Source of the DNA: Streptomyces spinosus
GTDB taxonomy: Bacteria; Actinomycetota; Actinomycetes; Streptomycetales; Streptomycetaceae
Assembly (NCBI RefSeq): GCF_020400655.1
Contig: NZ_JAINRC010000011.1
Coordinates: 186,001 to 250,000, forward strand
Direction of reading: 5' to 3'
DNA length: 64,000 nt
Every line of letters begins with the position of its first letter. Positions within the stretch are counted from its first letter, which is position 1. This document shows positions 27,601 through 35,935 of this stretch, in pieces. Made by a program: the position numbers and the translations under genes. Under the pieces are notes generated by a model. It worked only from the letters and a program-made list of their open reading frames with translations. It was not told where the DNA came from and ran no database searches.

Positions 27601-27906
27601 ATGCTGCCGGACCTCCCGCCCCTTCCCGCGCTGACCGGCGCCGAGGGCGAGTTGATCGACCGTTACCTGGAGGCGGTCGACCTGCTGGGCCGCATCAACC
27701 CGGCCCGGCCCGGGGACACCTACCGCGGGCTGCGCGCGGCCCAGGCGCTGGTGCGCAAGGCGGCAGAGCTGCGGGACGCGCTCGCGCTGATGCACCAGCG
27801 CGGCGAGACGGAGCTGCACGGGGACACGCTGGCACGGGCGTTGCGGGTGCTGGACGGCGAGCGCCGGGCCGCTCGCGTCGCGCTCCCGCCGGACGGCGTC
27901 GGCTGA
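27601..27906 (+). CDS. hypothetical protein co-transcribed with ClpP-like gene
   Basis: 101 residues, ATG 7 nt after the ClpP-like stop. Predicted helical, with many Leu, Arg and Ala residues and no signal or membrane segment. Family not recognised. The tight spacing suggests one operon, so a partner or adaptor role for the ClpP-like protein is a reasonable guess only. Confidence 0.65.
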   Translation: MLPDLPPLPALTGAEGELIDRYLEAVDLLGRINPARPGDTYRGLRAAQALVRKAAELRDALALMHQRGETELHGDTLARALRVLDGERRAARVALPPDGVG

Positions 27907-28106
27907 GGCGGACGCCCCGCCGGCCCGGCCGGCCCCGCGCGTCGACACGCGTCCTCCGGACGGGACTTGAAACGGTCCGAACGACGTACCGCCGACCGGT
28001 GTACTTCCCGATCGGTTTCCGGGCCTCCCGAGTTGCGCCGAGCGCCCGCGCGTCGGCCGCCGGGAGGCGCTTCGCCCCAGGTCGGGGGCTACGTCCGGGA
28101 TCTGAC

Positions 28107-28130
28107 GGACGCTCGAACAGAGCAGCGTCC
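28107..28130 (+). terminator. weak hairpin in the gap after the ClpP-like operon
   Basis: GGACGCT at 28107-28113 pairs with AGCGTCC at 28124-28130 (7 bp, 10-nt loop). The stretch from 27907 to about 28327 otherwise shows no gene. It must contain the promoter of the riboswitch transcript. Confidence 0.25.
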
Positions 28131-28327
28131 ACCCGAACGGGTGAGTGGTGAGTAACGCCACAAATCCCCGATTCCGTTGGGATTTTCCGACGATCGTGAG
28201 CCAAGATCCGTGTCTGACGACAAGCCCCCGCCACCGCGGCGGGGCGATCCGGGCGGACGCCGAGTCCTGCCGCCGCCCGGATGACCGGTCGACGGAGTGG
28301 ATCGGCAGGAGTGGAGGACCCAAGCAA

Positions 28328-28470
28328 GTCGGGTCGCCGGAACAGACGTTCGTCCGTAGGACACGGACGGGGCGTCGGCTCCGGGCAACCCTTGGGGTGA
28401 AGCCGCGGCAACGCGGCCGGGCAACTTCGCCAGCCCGAATCCGACAGGTCATCCTTCACAGGCGGCTGAC
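28328..28470 (+). ncRNA. c-di-AMP riboswitch (ydaO/yuaA type)
   Basis: Just before an NlpC/P60 gene lie the conserved ydaO segments in order: GGCTCCGGGCAACCC, TTGGGGTGAAGCC, then a variable GCGGC...GCCGGGCAA arm. CCAGCCCGAATCCGACAG and TCACAGGCGG close the motif. These match the consensus of the c-di-AMP riboswitch, which in actinobacteria usually controls cell-wall hydrolase genes. The 5' limit is approximate. Confidence 0.88.
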
Positions 28471-28482
28471 GAAGGGTTGCGC

Positions 28483-28956
28483 ATGACTGCGCTCAATCGT
28501 GTCCCGTCGCTGATGGCCCGGGCCGGCACGGCCTCGGCTCTGACCCTCGCCGCCGTGGGCGGCTCGATCGCGGTGCCCGGCCTCGCCACCGACGCGTCCG
28601 CCGCGACCATGGCGACGAAAGCACTCAAGGTCGCGGCCTCCAAGAAGGGCGCCCCCTACGCGTGGGGAGCCACCGGGCCGCGCCGGTTCGACTGCTCGGG
28701 GCTGACGCTCTACTCCTACAAGAAGGCCGGCAAGAAGCTGCCGCGCACCGCCGCCCAGCAGTACAACAAGACGCACCACATCTCCTCCAGAAGCCGCAAG
28801 GCGGGCGACCTGGTCTTCTTCCACTCGGGTTCGTACGTCTACCACGTCGGCATCTACGCCGGTCACGGCAAGATCTGGCACGCCCCGAAGACCGGGGACG
28901 TGGTGAAGCTCGAGAGGATCTGGACGAAGAGCGTCTGGTACGGCCGGGTCAGCTGA
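28483..28956 (+). CDS. secreted NlpC/P60 cell-wall hydrolase
   Basis: 157 residues. A signal peptide ends near ATDASAA (about residue 42), then an NlpC/P60 domain: catalytic Cys in RFDCSGLT, His in YVYHVGIYAG, third polar residue His in KIWHAP. It would cut peptidoglycan stem peptides outside the cell. The ATG at 28483 has GAAGGG upstream; a TTG two codons earlier is possible. Control by the preceding c-di-AMP riboswitch is very likely. Confidence 0.92.
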   Translation: MTALNRVPSLMARAGTASALTLAAVGGSIAVPGLATDASAATMATKALKVAASKKGAPYAWGATGPRRFDCSGLTLYSYKKAGKKLPRTAAQQYNKTHHISSRSRKAGDLVFFHSGSYVYHVGIYAGHGKIWHAPKTGDVVKLERIWTKSVWYGRVS

Positions 28957-29680
28957 CCCGCCCTCGCACGAGCAGCGGCGGCGGTGACAGAGCCGCCGGC
29001 GGCGCGTGGGCGAGCCGCCGGAGCGAGCCGTGGGTGAGACCCCGGAACCGCGGCTCGGCCCGGCGTCCGGTGGCTGCCAAGGCGTTCCAGCGATGTGACG
29101 CCGGACTGGGGCGCGTGGGTTCCGCCTCGCGCCCCGGGGGCTCCGGCTCAGCCCCGCATGGGCAAGGACGGCGCAGACCAGAGATCCGCCCAGGTGCCTC
29201 CCGCCGACCGCGTCGGCGCCTGGGCGGGCCGCGGAAGCGTCCCAGGGGTGAGACGCCGAACCGAGGCGCGGGCGCCGCCTCGCGTCCAGGTGTGCTGTCC
29301 CGGGACATTGGTGGCATGCGTGCCAGGTGCTTGCAGGCGCACCCCGACGTACGCGTCCCGGTCGTGGACGGCGACCGGCCGGTGAGGGGCCGGTGGAGCT
29401 GCCCGGGCAGCCGCTGATCAGCGTGGTGCCGCGTCCTCCGGACCGGCGGGAGGCCGAGGCCCCGGGGCTGGATGGCCTCGTACGGGACATCGGGGCGGCG
29501 CTCCCGACCGAGGGTGGGCGGGCGCGTGGTCCCGGTGGCGTGCCAGGTGGAGGAAGGGGCCGCCTGGACGCTGCGGCGGGGAGCACATGCGGCCGGGGAA
29601 GAATGGGCGAGCGCGGGCCACGCCTGCCTGCCGCGCCGCCGCCAGGCCGGTCCGGGAACACCCCCGTCCCGCCCTGAGGG
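28957..29680. pseudogene. long non-coding or decayed stretch
   Basis: 724 nt with no frame that looks like a real gene. Fragments such as DVRVPVVDGDRPVRG (near 29340-29385), PGQPLISVVPRPPDRREAEA (near 29405-29465) and CQVEEGAAWTLRRGAHA (near 29545-29595) have protein-like composition. They lie on the plus strand in different frames, as expected for a broken gene with frameshifts. The parent family was not recognised. Confidence 0.3.
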
Positions 29681-30136
29681 TCACGGCTCCTGCCGGCCCG
29701 CCGGTACCGGGGTCACCGGGATCGTCCAGGGCAGTTCGATCGAGACCGTCTTGCCGCCCTCGCGCGTGGGGCGGACGCGGAGTCTTCCGCCGCACTCGGC
29801 CGTGAGACAGCGGATGATGACCATGCCCCGGCCGTTGTCCTGCTGGACGGCGGCGGGCAGTCTCTTCGGGAAGCGGGGATGGCTGTCCGTGACGCCGATG
29901 CGCAGGTGTTCGTCATGGTGCAGCGCGAGGTCGACCGTGAAGGTGGGTGACTGGCCGAAGGTGTGCTGTACGGCGTTCGTGGCGAGTTCGGAGACGATGA
30001 GCCGCACGGTGTCGGCGACGTCGGTGTCGGACGGCAGGCCCCACTCCGCCAGGGTGCCCACGACGTAGGAGCGGGCGGCGGAGACCGAGGCCGGATCGCT
30101 CGGCAGAGTGACGGATGCTTCCAGGTGGTCTGCCAT
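29681..30136 (-). CDS. ATP-binding protein, anti-sigma-factor-like HATPase (RsbW type)
   Basis: 151 residues. N box SELATNAVQHT (about 49-59), G1 region GVTDSHPR and G2 region DNGRGMVIIR show the GHKL ATPase fold of RsbW/SpoIIAB-like proteins. It is divergent from an XRE regulator followed by a DUF397 gene, a trio seen repeatedly in Streptomyces (abaA- and whiJ-like loci) and linked to development and antibiotic control. Confidence 0.88.
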   Translation of the reverse strand: MADHLEASVTLPSDPASVSAARSYVVGTLAEWGLPSDTDVADTVRLIVSELATNAVQHTFGQSPTFTVDLALHHDEHLRIGVTDSHPRFPKRLPAAVQQDNGRGMVIIRCLTAECGGRLRVRPTREGGKTVSIELPWTIPVTPVPAGRQEP

Positions 30137-30261
30137 GGCGACGTCGTCCCTTTCCCACGGGCCCGTGGTCCGACAGGTGGCGGAGGGTTCGAGTACGGTC
30201 CCGGACTGGTGCTTGTTCGCCAGCCTGCCACCAACGGGCGGTCACGGGGAGCGATCCACCA

Positions 30262-30277
30262 AGATATGCATATATCT
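30262..30277. promoter_or_regulatory. AT-rich palindrome between ATPase and XRE genes
   Basis: AGATATGCATATATCT contains the perfect palindrome ATATGCATAT. Such AT density is striking in this genome. It lies 72 nt before the XRE start and 126 nt before the ATPase start, so it is a candidate operator of the XRE protein. Confidence 0.45.
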
Positions 30278-30348
30278 GTCGCTCGAAGCGGTGAACTCTG
30301 CGGCGCGAGGCCGTATGTGGAGGGCCCGGAAGGAGTAAGGAGGAGCCC

Positions 30349-31209
30349 ATGCAGAACGGTCCGGCGGTGCGCCGCCGCAAACTGGGCGCCGAACTGCGCA
30401 TGCTGCGTACCGGTGCGGGGCTCACGAGCGGTGATGCCGCCCGGCTGGTCGGCTGGCACCAGTCGAAGGTGAGCCGCATCGAGACCGGCGCCAGCGGTGT
30501 GAAACCGGCCGATCTGCGGTTACTGCTCGACGCCTATCAGGTGCGGGACGCGCATCTGCGCGAGTTGCTGCTGATGCTGGCCGGGTCGGACGACGCGGGC
30601 GGCCGGCACCGCTGGTGGCACGCCTACCGCGGGGTGCTGCCGCCCACCTACCGCGACTTCATCAGCCTGGAGTCGCAGGCGAGCGCGATGCGCACCCTGG
30701 AGACGACCGTGGTGCCGGGGCTGCTCCAGACACCGGAGTACGCCCGCGCCGTGACCCGTGCGGCCGTGAAGGACCTGGACGAGGACCGCCTGGACACACT
30801 GGTGGAGGTGCGTCTGGCCCGGCAGGACGTGCTGCGTTCCGACCCGCCGCTGGTGCTGAGCGCCGTACTGGACGAGGCGGTGCTGCGCCGCGAGGTCGGT
30901 GGTCCCCAGGTGATGGCCCGGCAGCTGGAACGGCTGACGGAGGCGGCCCGGCTGCCCCAGGTACGGCTCCAGGTGCTGCCGTTCGCGGCGGGGGCACATG
31001 TCGGACTCACCGGGCCTTTCGTTATCTTCTCATTTCCGAGCACTTCTGATCTGGACGTGGTTGTTCTCGACCAGTTGACGAGTAGCCTCTACCTGGAGCG
31101 GAAAGAAGACCTCATGGCCTACTCCGAGGCCTTCAACACCCTTCAGTTCCACGCCCTTTCCCCCGAGGAATCGTTGGACTACATCGCCGGGATAGGTGAC
31201 GGCGCGTAA
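30349..31209 (+). CDS. XRE family regulator with DUF5753 domain
   Basis: 286 residues. The helix-turn-helix (SGDAARLVGWHQSKVSRIE, about 27-45) is followed by a DUF5753 domain beginning near FISLESQA, with LQTPEYARAV and an LPFAAGAHVGL motif. The family includes the WhiJ-like and Scr-type regulators that work with small DUF397 proteins. Start ATG after AAGGAGGAG. The DUF397 gene follows 9 nt later. Confidence 0.9.
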   Translation: MQNGPAVRRRKLGAELRMLRTGAGLTSGDAARLVGWHQSKVSRIETGASGVKPADLRLLLDAYQVRDAHLRELLLMLAGSDDAGGRHRWWHAYRGVLPPTYRDFISLESQASAMRTLETTVVPGLLQTPEYARAVTRAAVKDLDEDRLDTLVEVRLARQDVLRSDPPLVLSAVLDEAVLRREVGGPQVMARQLERLTEAARLPQVRLQVLPFAAGAHVGLTGPFVIFSFPSTSDLDVVVLDQLTSSLYLERKEDLMAYSEAFNTLQFHALSPEESLDYIAGIGDGA

Positions 31210-31218
31210 GGAGGCACC

Positions 31219-31440
31219 ATGTCAGCTCTGCCTCGGAACGTCCCTGCCAGTACCGACCTGCATGCCGTGAGCTGGCTGCGCAGCAGCTACAGCACGGGCG
31301 CGAACAACTGCGTGGAGACGGCCCGGCCGCGCTCCGGCCCCGGGGCCGGACTGCTCGCCGTGCGCGACTCGAAGAACCCCGCCGGACCCGCTCTGCTCTT
31401 CTCCGCCGGCAGCTGGTCGGAGTTCGTCCGCACGCTCTGA
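31219..31440 (+). CDS. DUF397 small protein
   Basis: 73 residues. WLRSSYSTGANNCVETA, VRDSKNP and a C-terminal WSEFV are the DUF397 signature. These proteins are thought to bind or counteract the partner XRE regulator. ATG with GGAGG upstream. Confidence 0.93.
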   Translation: MSALPRNVPASTDLHAVSWLRSSYSTGANNCVETARPRSGPGAGLLAVRDSKNPAGPALLFSAGSWSEFVRTL

Positions 31441-31517
31441 CCGGAGGTCAGCCACTCCGATCGGAACCGATCACCCGTTCGGTCACCCTCGTGCGGCACA
31501 CGGCCGTGTACGCCGAC

Positions 31518-32645
31518 TCATGGTCGCGTTTCGCCGATGACTCGTACAGCGCGTTCGATCTCCGCCCCGGACAGGTCCGCCCGGGCGGTCAGCCTCAGCC
31601 GTGAGACGCCGTCGGGCACGGAGGGAGGACGGAAACAGCCCACGGCCAGGCCTGCCGCACGGCAGTCGGCCGCCCAGCGCACCGCCCGTTCCGGGGACGG
31701 AGCCCGCACGGAGACCACCGCGGCGTCCGGACGCACCGCTTCCAGACCCGCGGCGGTCAGCCGCGCGTACAGCTCCGCGGCCACCTCACGGGCCCGCGCC
31801 GCCCGTTCGGGCTCACGTTCCAGCAGCCGCAGCGCGGCCAGCGCGGCGCCGGCCGCGGCCGGTGCCAGGCCGGTGTCGAAGATGAACGTCCGGGCCGCGT
31901 TGACCAGGTGGTCGATCACCCGGGCCGGGCCGAGCACCACCCCGCCCTGGCTGCCCAGCGACTTGGACAGGGTGGCCGTGACTACCACGTCCTCCGCGCC
32001 GGCGAGCCCGGCCGCGTACGGCGCGCCCCGGCCACCGTCGCCCAGCACGCCGAGCCCGTGCGCGTCGTCCACGACCAGCCCCGCGCCGTGCTCCCGGCAC
32101 GCCTCGGCCAGCGCGGTCAGCGGTGCCCGGTCCCCGTCGACGGAGAACACCGTGTCGGACACGACGATCGCGTCTCCCGCGTGTCCGGCCAGGGCCTTGC
32201 GCACGGCCTCCGGATCGGCGTGCCCGACGACCTGCGTCTCGCCCCTGGCCAGCCGGCAGCCGTCGATGAGGGAGGCGTGGTTGCCCGCGTCGGACACGAT
32301 CAGCGAGCCGTGCGGACCGAGCGCGGTGACCGCGGCCAGGTTGGCGGCGTACCCGGAGGAGAACACCAGGGCCGCCTCGAACCCGCAGAACGCGGCCAGC
32401 GCCCGCTCCAGTTCGGTGTGCAGGGCCGTGGTGCCGGTGACCAGCCGGGAGCCGGTGGAGCCGCCGCCCCAGGTCCGGGCGGCCCCGGCCGCTCCCTCGA
32501 CGACCTCCGGATGGCGGGTCAGGCCCAGGTAGTCGTTGCTCGCCAGGTCCAGCAGCGGTGTGTCGGCGGGGCGCGGACGCAGGGTGCGCACGAGTCCGGC
32601 GCGGCGGCGCGCCGCGGCCTGCTCGTCGATCCAGCCGAACGCCAT
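31518..32645 (-). CDS. bioF: 8-amino-7-oxononanoate synthase
   Basis: 375 residues, a PLP-dependent alpha-oxoamine synthase. ASNDYLGL near the N-terminus, VDDAHGLGVLG and the PLP Lys in TATLSKSLGSQGG are diagnostic. It condenses pimeloyl-thioester with alanine, the first dedicated biotin step. It is divergent from bioBAD. No bioC/bioH pimeloyl genes are in the window. Confidence 0.94.
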   Translation of the reverse strand: MAFGWIDEQAAARRRAGLVRTLRPRPADTPLLDLASNDYLGLTRHPEVVEGAAGAARTWGGGSTGSRLVTGTTALHTELERALAAFCGFEAALVFSSGYAANLAAVTALGPHGSLIVSDAGNHASLIDGCRLARGETQVVGHADPEAVRKALAGHAGDAIVVSDTVFSVDGDRAPLTALAEACREHGAGLVVDDAHGLGVLGDGGRGAPYAAGLAGAEDVVVTATLSKSLGSQGGVVLGPARVIDHLVNAARTFIFDTGLAPAAAGAALAALRLLEREPERAARAREVAAELYARLTAAGLEAVRPDAAVVSVRAPSPERAVRWAADCRAAGLAVGCFRPPSVPDGVSRLRLTARADLSGAEIERAVRVIGETRP

Positions 32646-32706
32646 GGGTCCTCCGGTGCTTTTGTAGGTAGCGGACAGACCCTAGCGGTACGACCAGCCG
32701 CCCAGG

Positions 32707-32724
32707 GTGTGGCAATACCCACAC
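32707..32724. promoter_or_regulatory. inverted repeat between bioF and bioB
   Basis: GTGTGG-CAATAC-CCACAC, perfect 6-bp arms, in the 147-nt divergent spacer. It is positioned to control both biotin transcripts. It does not match the BioQ half-site pattern as remembered, so the regulator is open. Confidence 0.4.
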
Positions 32725-32792
32725 GGTGAACCTGCTCCGTTGTGCGAAGTCTCCTTGGCCCGGGGCGGTTCCGTAGGACAGGATCAGGGCTC

Positions 32793-33944
32793 ATGGACCT
32801 GCTGAACACGCTGGTGGACAAGGGGCTTCGGCGCGAGCTGCCGACCCGCGAGGAAGCGCTCGCCGTGCTGGCGACCTCCGATGACGACCTGCTCGACGTG
32901 GTGGCCGCGGCCGGCAAGGTGCGCCGGCACTGGTTCGGGCGCCGGGTGAAACTCAACTATCTGGTGAACCTCAAGTCGGGTCTGTGCCCGGAGGACTGCT
33001 CGTACTGCTCCCAGCGGCTCGGTTCCAAGGCCGACATCCTGAAGTACACCTGGCTCAAGCCGGACGAGGCCTCCCAGGCCGCCGCCGCGGGCCTCGCGGG
33101 CGGCGCCAAGCGGGTCTGCCTGGTGGCCAGCGGGCGCGGGCCGACGGACCGGGACGTGGACCGGGTCTCGCAGACCATCAAGGCCATCAAGGAGCAGAAC
33201 GAGGGCGTCGAGGTGTGCGCCTGCCTCGGCCTGCTCTCCGACGGCCAGGCCGAACGGCTGCGCGAGGCCGGCGCGGACGCGTACAACCACAACCTCAACA
33301 CCTCGGAGTCCACGTACGGGGACATCACCACCACGCACACGTACGCCGATCGGGTGGACACGGTGCAGAAGGCGCACGCGGCCGGTCTGTCCGCCTGCTC
33401 CGGGCTGATCGCGGGCATGGGCGAGAGCGACGAGGACCTGGTCGACGTGGTGTTCTCGCTGCGGGAGCTGGACCCGGACTCCGTCCCGGTGAACTTCCTG
33501 ATCCCGTTCGAGGGCACCCCGCTGGCCAAGGAGTGGAACCTCACCCCGCAGCGCTGCCTGCGGATCCTCGCGATGGTCCGGTTCGTCTGCCCGGACGTGG
33601 AGGTCCGGATCGCGGGCGGCCGTGAGGTCCATCTGCGCACGATGCAGCCGCTGGCACTGCACCTGGCCAACTCCATCTTCCTCGGCGACTACCTGACCAG
33701 CGAGGGTCAGGCCGGCAAGGCCGACCTGGAGATGATCGCGGACGCCGGGTTCGAGGTGGAGGGCGCCGACCAGGTGACGCTGCCGGAGCACCGGGCGCAG
33801 GCCGCGGCTTGCGGGGACACCGGGGGCTGCCATGAGGGCGGCGGTGTCTGCGGGCCGGCTCCGGCGGTGGCGGCCGAGCCGCGGACCGACCTGGTGGCGG
33901 TCCGCCGCCGGGGCGCCGGGACGGACCTCGCGCCCAATGCCTGA
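32793..33944 (+). CDS. bioB: biotin synthase
   Basis: 383 residues. The radical-SAM cluster is CPEDCSYC (Cys65, 69, 72). NHNLNTSE and the C-terminal ISGGREVHL-like segment (IAGGREVHLR) complete the core. It inserts sulfur into dethiobiotin. The protein is longer than E. coli BioB (346 residues) because of a C-terminal tail with three close cysteines (CGDTGGCHEGGGVCG). The start at 32793 fits the family; no strong ribosome site is visible. Confidence 0.96.
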   Translation: MDLLNTLVDKGLRRELPTREEALAVLATSDDDLLDVVAAAGKVRRHWFGRRVKLNYLVNLKSGLCPEDCSYCSQRLGSKADILKYTWLKPDEASQAAAAGLAGGAKRVCLVASGRGPTDRDVDRVSQTIKAIKEQNEGVEVCACLGLLSDGQAERLREAGADAYNHNLNTSESTYGDITTTHTYADRVDTVQKAHAAGLSACSGLIAGMGESDEDLVDVVFSLRELDPDSVPVNFLIPFEGTPLAKEWNLTPQRCLRILAMVRFVCPDVEVRIAGGREVHLRTMQPLALHLANSIFLGDYLTSEGQAGKADLEMIADAGFEVEGADQVTLPEHRAQAAACGDTGGCHEGGGVCGPAPAVAAEPRTDLVAVRRRGAGTDLAPNA

Positions 33945-35217
33945 GCTCGGCGTGCCGGAGCTGCTGGAACTGGACCGGCGGCACGTGTGGCATCCGTACG
34001 GCCCGATGCCCGGCCGCGCGGAACCGCTCGTCGTGGAGGCGGCGAGCGGGGTCCGGCTGCGCCTGGCGGACGGGTCCGGCGAACTGGTCGACGGCATGTC
34101 GTCGTGGTGGTCGGCCATCCACGGCTACCGCCACCCGGTCCTCGACGAGGCCGTTCGCGAGCAGCTCGGGCGGATGAGCCACGTCATGTTCGGCGGGCTC
34201 ACGCACGAGCCCGCCGTCCGGCTCGCGAAGCTCCTTGTCGACATGTCGCCTGACGGTCTGGAGCACGTCTTCCTGGCCGACTCGGGGTCCGTGTCGGTCG
34301 AGGTCGCCGTGAAGATGTGCCTCCAGTACTGGCGCTCGCTCGGCCGGCCGGGCAAGCGGCGGCTCCTGACCTGGCGCGGCGGCTACCACGGCGACACCTG
34401 GAACCCGATGTCCGTGTGCGATCCCGAGGGCGGGATGCACCAGTTGTGGACCGGTGTGCTGCCCCGCCAGGTGTTCGCGGACGCGCCGCCCGCCGGGTAC
34501 GAGGAGGCGTACGCGGACCACCTGCGGGAGCTGATCGGGCGGCACGCCGACGAGCTGGCCGCGGTGATCGTGGAGCCGGTGGTGCAGGGCGCGGGCGGGA
34601 TGCGGTTCCACTCCCCCGCCTACCTGCGGGTGCTGCGCGAGGCGTGCGACGCGCACGACGTGCTGCTGGTGTTCGACGAGATCGCCACCGGCTTCGGCCG
34701 CACCGGCGCGCTGTTCGCGGCGGACCACGCGTCCGTCAGCCCCGACGTGATGTGCGTGGGCAAGGCGCTGACCGGTGGTTATCTCACGATGGCGGCAACC
34801 TTGTGCACCGCGCGGGTCGCCGACGGCATCTCGCGGGGCGAGGTGCCGGTGCTCGCGCACGGACCGACGTTCATGGGCAATCCGCTGGCCGCGGCCGTGG
34901 CCTGCGCCTCCGTCGAGCTGCTGCGCGGCCAGGACTGGCTCGCCGAGGTCAAGCGGATCGAGGCGGCCCTGCGGGAGGGCCTGGCGCCGGCGCTCGACCT
35001 GCCCGGGGTGCGGGACGTCCGCGTCCTCGGCGCGATCGGGGTCGTCCAGCTCGACCACGCGGTGGACATGCGGGCCGCGACCGGCGCCGCCGTACGGGAG
35101 GGCGTGTGGCTGCGCCCGTTCCGCGACCTGATCTACACGATGCCGCCGTACGTCACCTCGGACGAGGACGTGGCACGGATCGCGCGCGCGGTGTGCGCCG
35201 CGGCGCGGGAGGGATGA
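33937..35217 (+). CDS. bioA: adenosylmethionine-8-amino-7-oxononanoate aminotransferase
   Basis: 426 residues, class III aminotransferase. HVWHPYGPM at the N-terminus, DGMSSWWSAIHGY, FDEIATGFGRTG and the PLP Lys in CVGKALTGGY are the BioA signature. It uses S-adenosylmethionine as amino donor to make 7,8-diaminononanoate. It overlaps bioB by 8 nt. Confidence 0.96.
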   Translation: MPELGVPELLELDRRHVWHPYGPMPGRAEPLVVEAASGVRLRLADGSGELVDGMSSWWSAIHGYRHPVLDEAVREQLGRMSHVMFGGLTHEPAVRLAKLLVDMSPDGLEHVFLADSGSVSVEVAVKMCLQYWRSLGRPGKRRLLTWRGGYHGDTWNPMSVCDPEGGMHQLWTGVLPRQVFADAPPAGYEEAYADHLRELIGRHADELAAVIVEPVVQGAGGMRFHSPAYLRVLREACDAHDVLLVFDEIATGFGRTGALFAADHASVSPDVMCVGKALTGGYLTMAATLCTARVADGISRGEVPVLAHGPTFMGNPLAAAVACASVELLRGQDWLAEVKRIEAALREGLAPALDLPGVRDVRVLGAIGVVQLDHAVDMRAATGAAVREGVWLRPFRDLIYTMPPYVTSDEDVARIARAVCAAAREG

Positions 35218-35218
35218 C

Positions 35219-35935
35219 ATGCCGGTACTGGTGATCACGGGGACGGGCACGGAGATCGGCAAGACCGTCACCACCGCCGCCGTCGCCGCCGCCGCGCTCG
35301 CGGCCGGGCGCTCGGTGGCCGTGCTGAAGGCCGCCCAGACGGGTGTGGCGCCGGACGAGCGCGGGGACGCCGACGAGGTCGCGCGCCTCGCGGGGCCGGT
35401 CACGACCGGTGAACTGGCGCGCTTCCCAGAGCCGTTGGCGCCGGGCACGGCGGCCCGGCGGGCCGGGATGGCGCCGGTGCACCCGCACGAGGTGGCCGAG
35501 CGGGCCGCCAAGCTGGCCACCGAGCACGATCTGGTGCTGGTCGAGGGCGCGGGCGGGCTGCTCGTCCGCTTCGACGCGGCCGGCGGCACGCTGGCCGACG
35601 CGGCCAAGCTGCTGGGGGCGCCGGTGCTGGTCGTCGCCCAGGCCGGGCTCGGCACCCTCAACGTGACGGAACTGACGGCACGTGAACTACGGCGGCGGGG
35701 GCTGGAGCCGGCCGGTGTGGTGATCGGCAGCTGGCCCGCCACGCCCGACCTCGCCACCCGCTGCAACGTGGCCGACCTGCCGGAGGTCGCCGCCGCCCCC
35801 CTGCTCGGCGCGCTGCCCGCCGGCGCCGGCGCCCTGCCCCCCGCCGAGTTCCGCACGGCCGCCCCGACCTGGCTGTCCCCCCGCCTGGACGGCACCTGGG
35901 ACGCGGAGGCGTTCCGGGTACGGCAGACGCCGTAG
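35219..35935 (+). CDS. bioD: ATP-dependent dethiobiotin synthetase
   Basis: 238 residues. P-loop TGTGTEIGKTV (7-17), KAAQTG and EGAGGLLV motifs define BioD, which closes the ureido ring. It starts 1 nt after the bioA stop. A tandem repeat array begins at the last base of its stop codon, so the transcript may run into the array. Confidence 0.95.
   Translation: MPVLVITGTGTEIGKTVTTAAVAAAALAAGRSVAVLKAAQTGVAPDERGDADEVARLAGPVTTGELARFPEPLAPGTAARRAGMAPVHPHEVAERAAKLATEHDLVLVEGAGGLLVRFDAAGGTLADAAKLLGAPVLVVAQAGLGTLNVTELTARELRRRGLEPAGVVIGSWPATPDLATRCNVADLPEVAAAPLLGALPAGAGALPPAEFRTAAPTWLSPRLDGTWDAEAFRVRQTP

Noticed and set aside
32720..32750. BioQ-type operator (TGAAC...GTTCA) before bioB
   Set aside because: TGAAC is present but the second half reads GTTGTGC with the wrong spacing.
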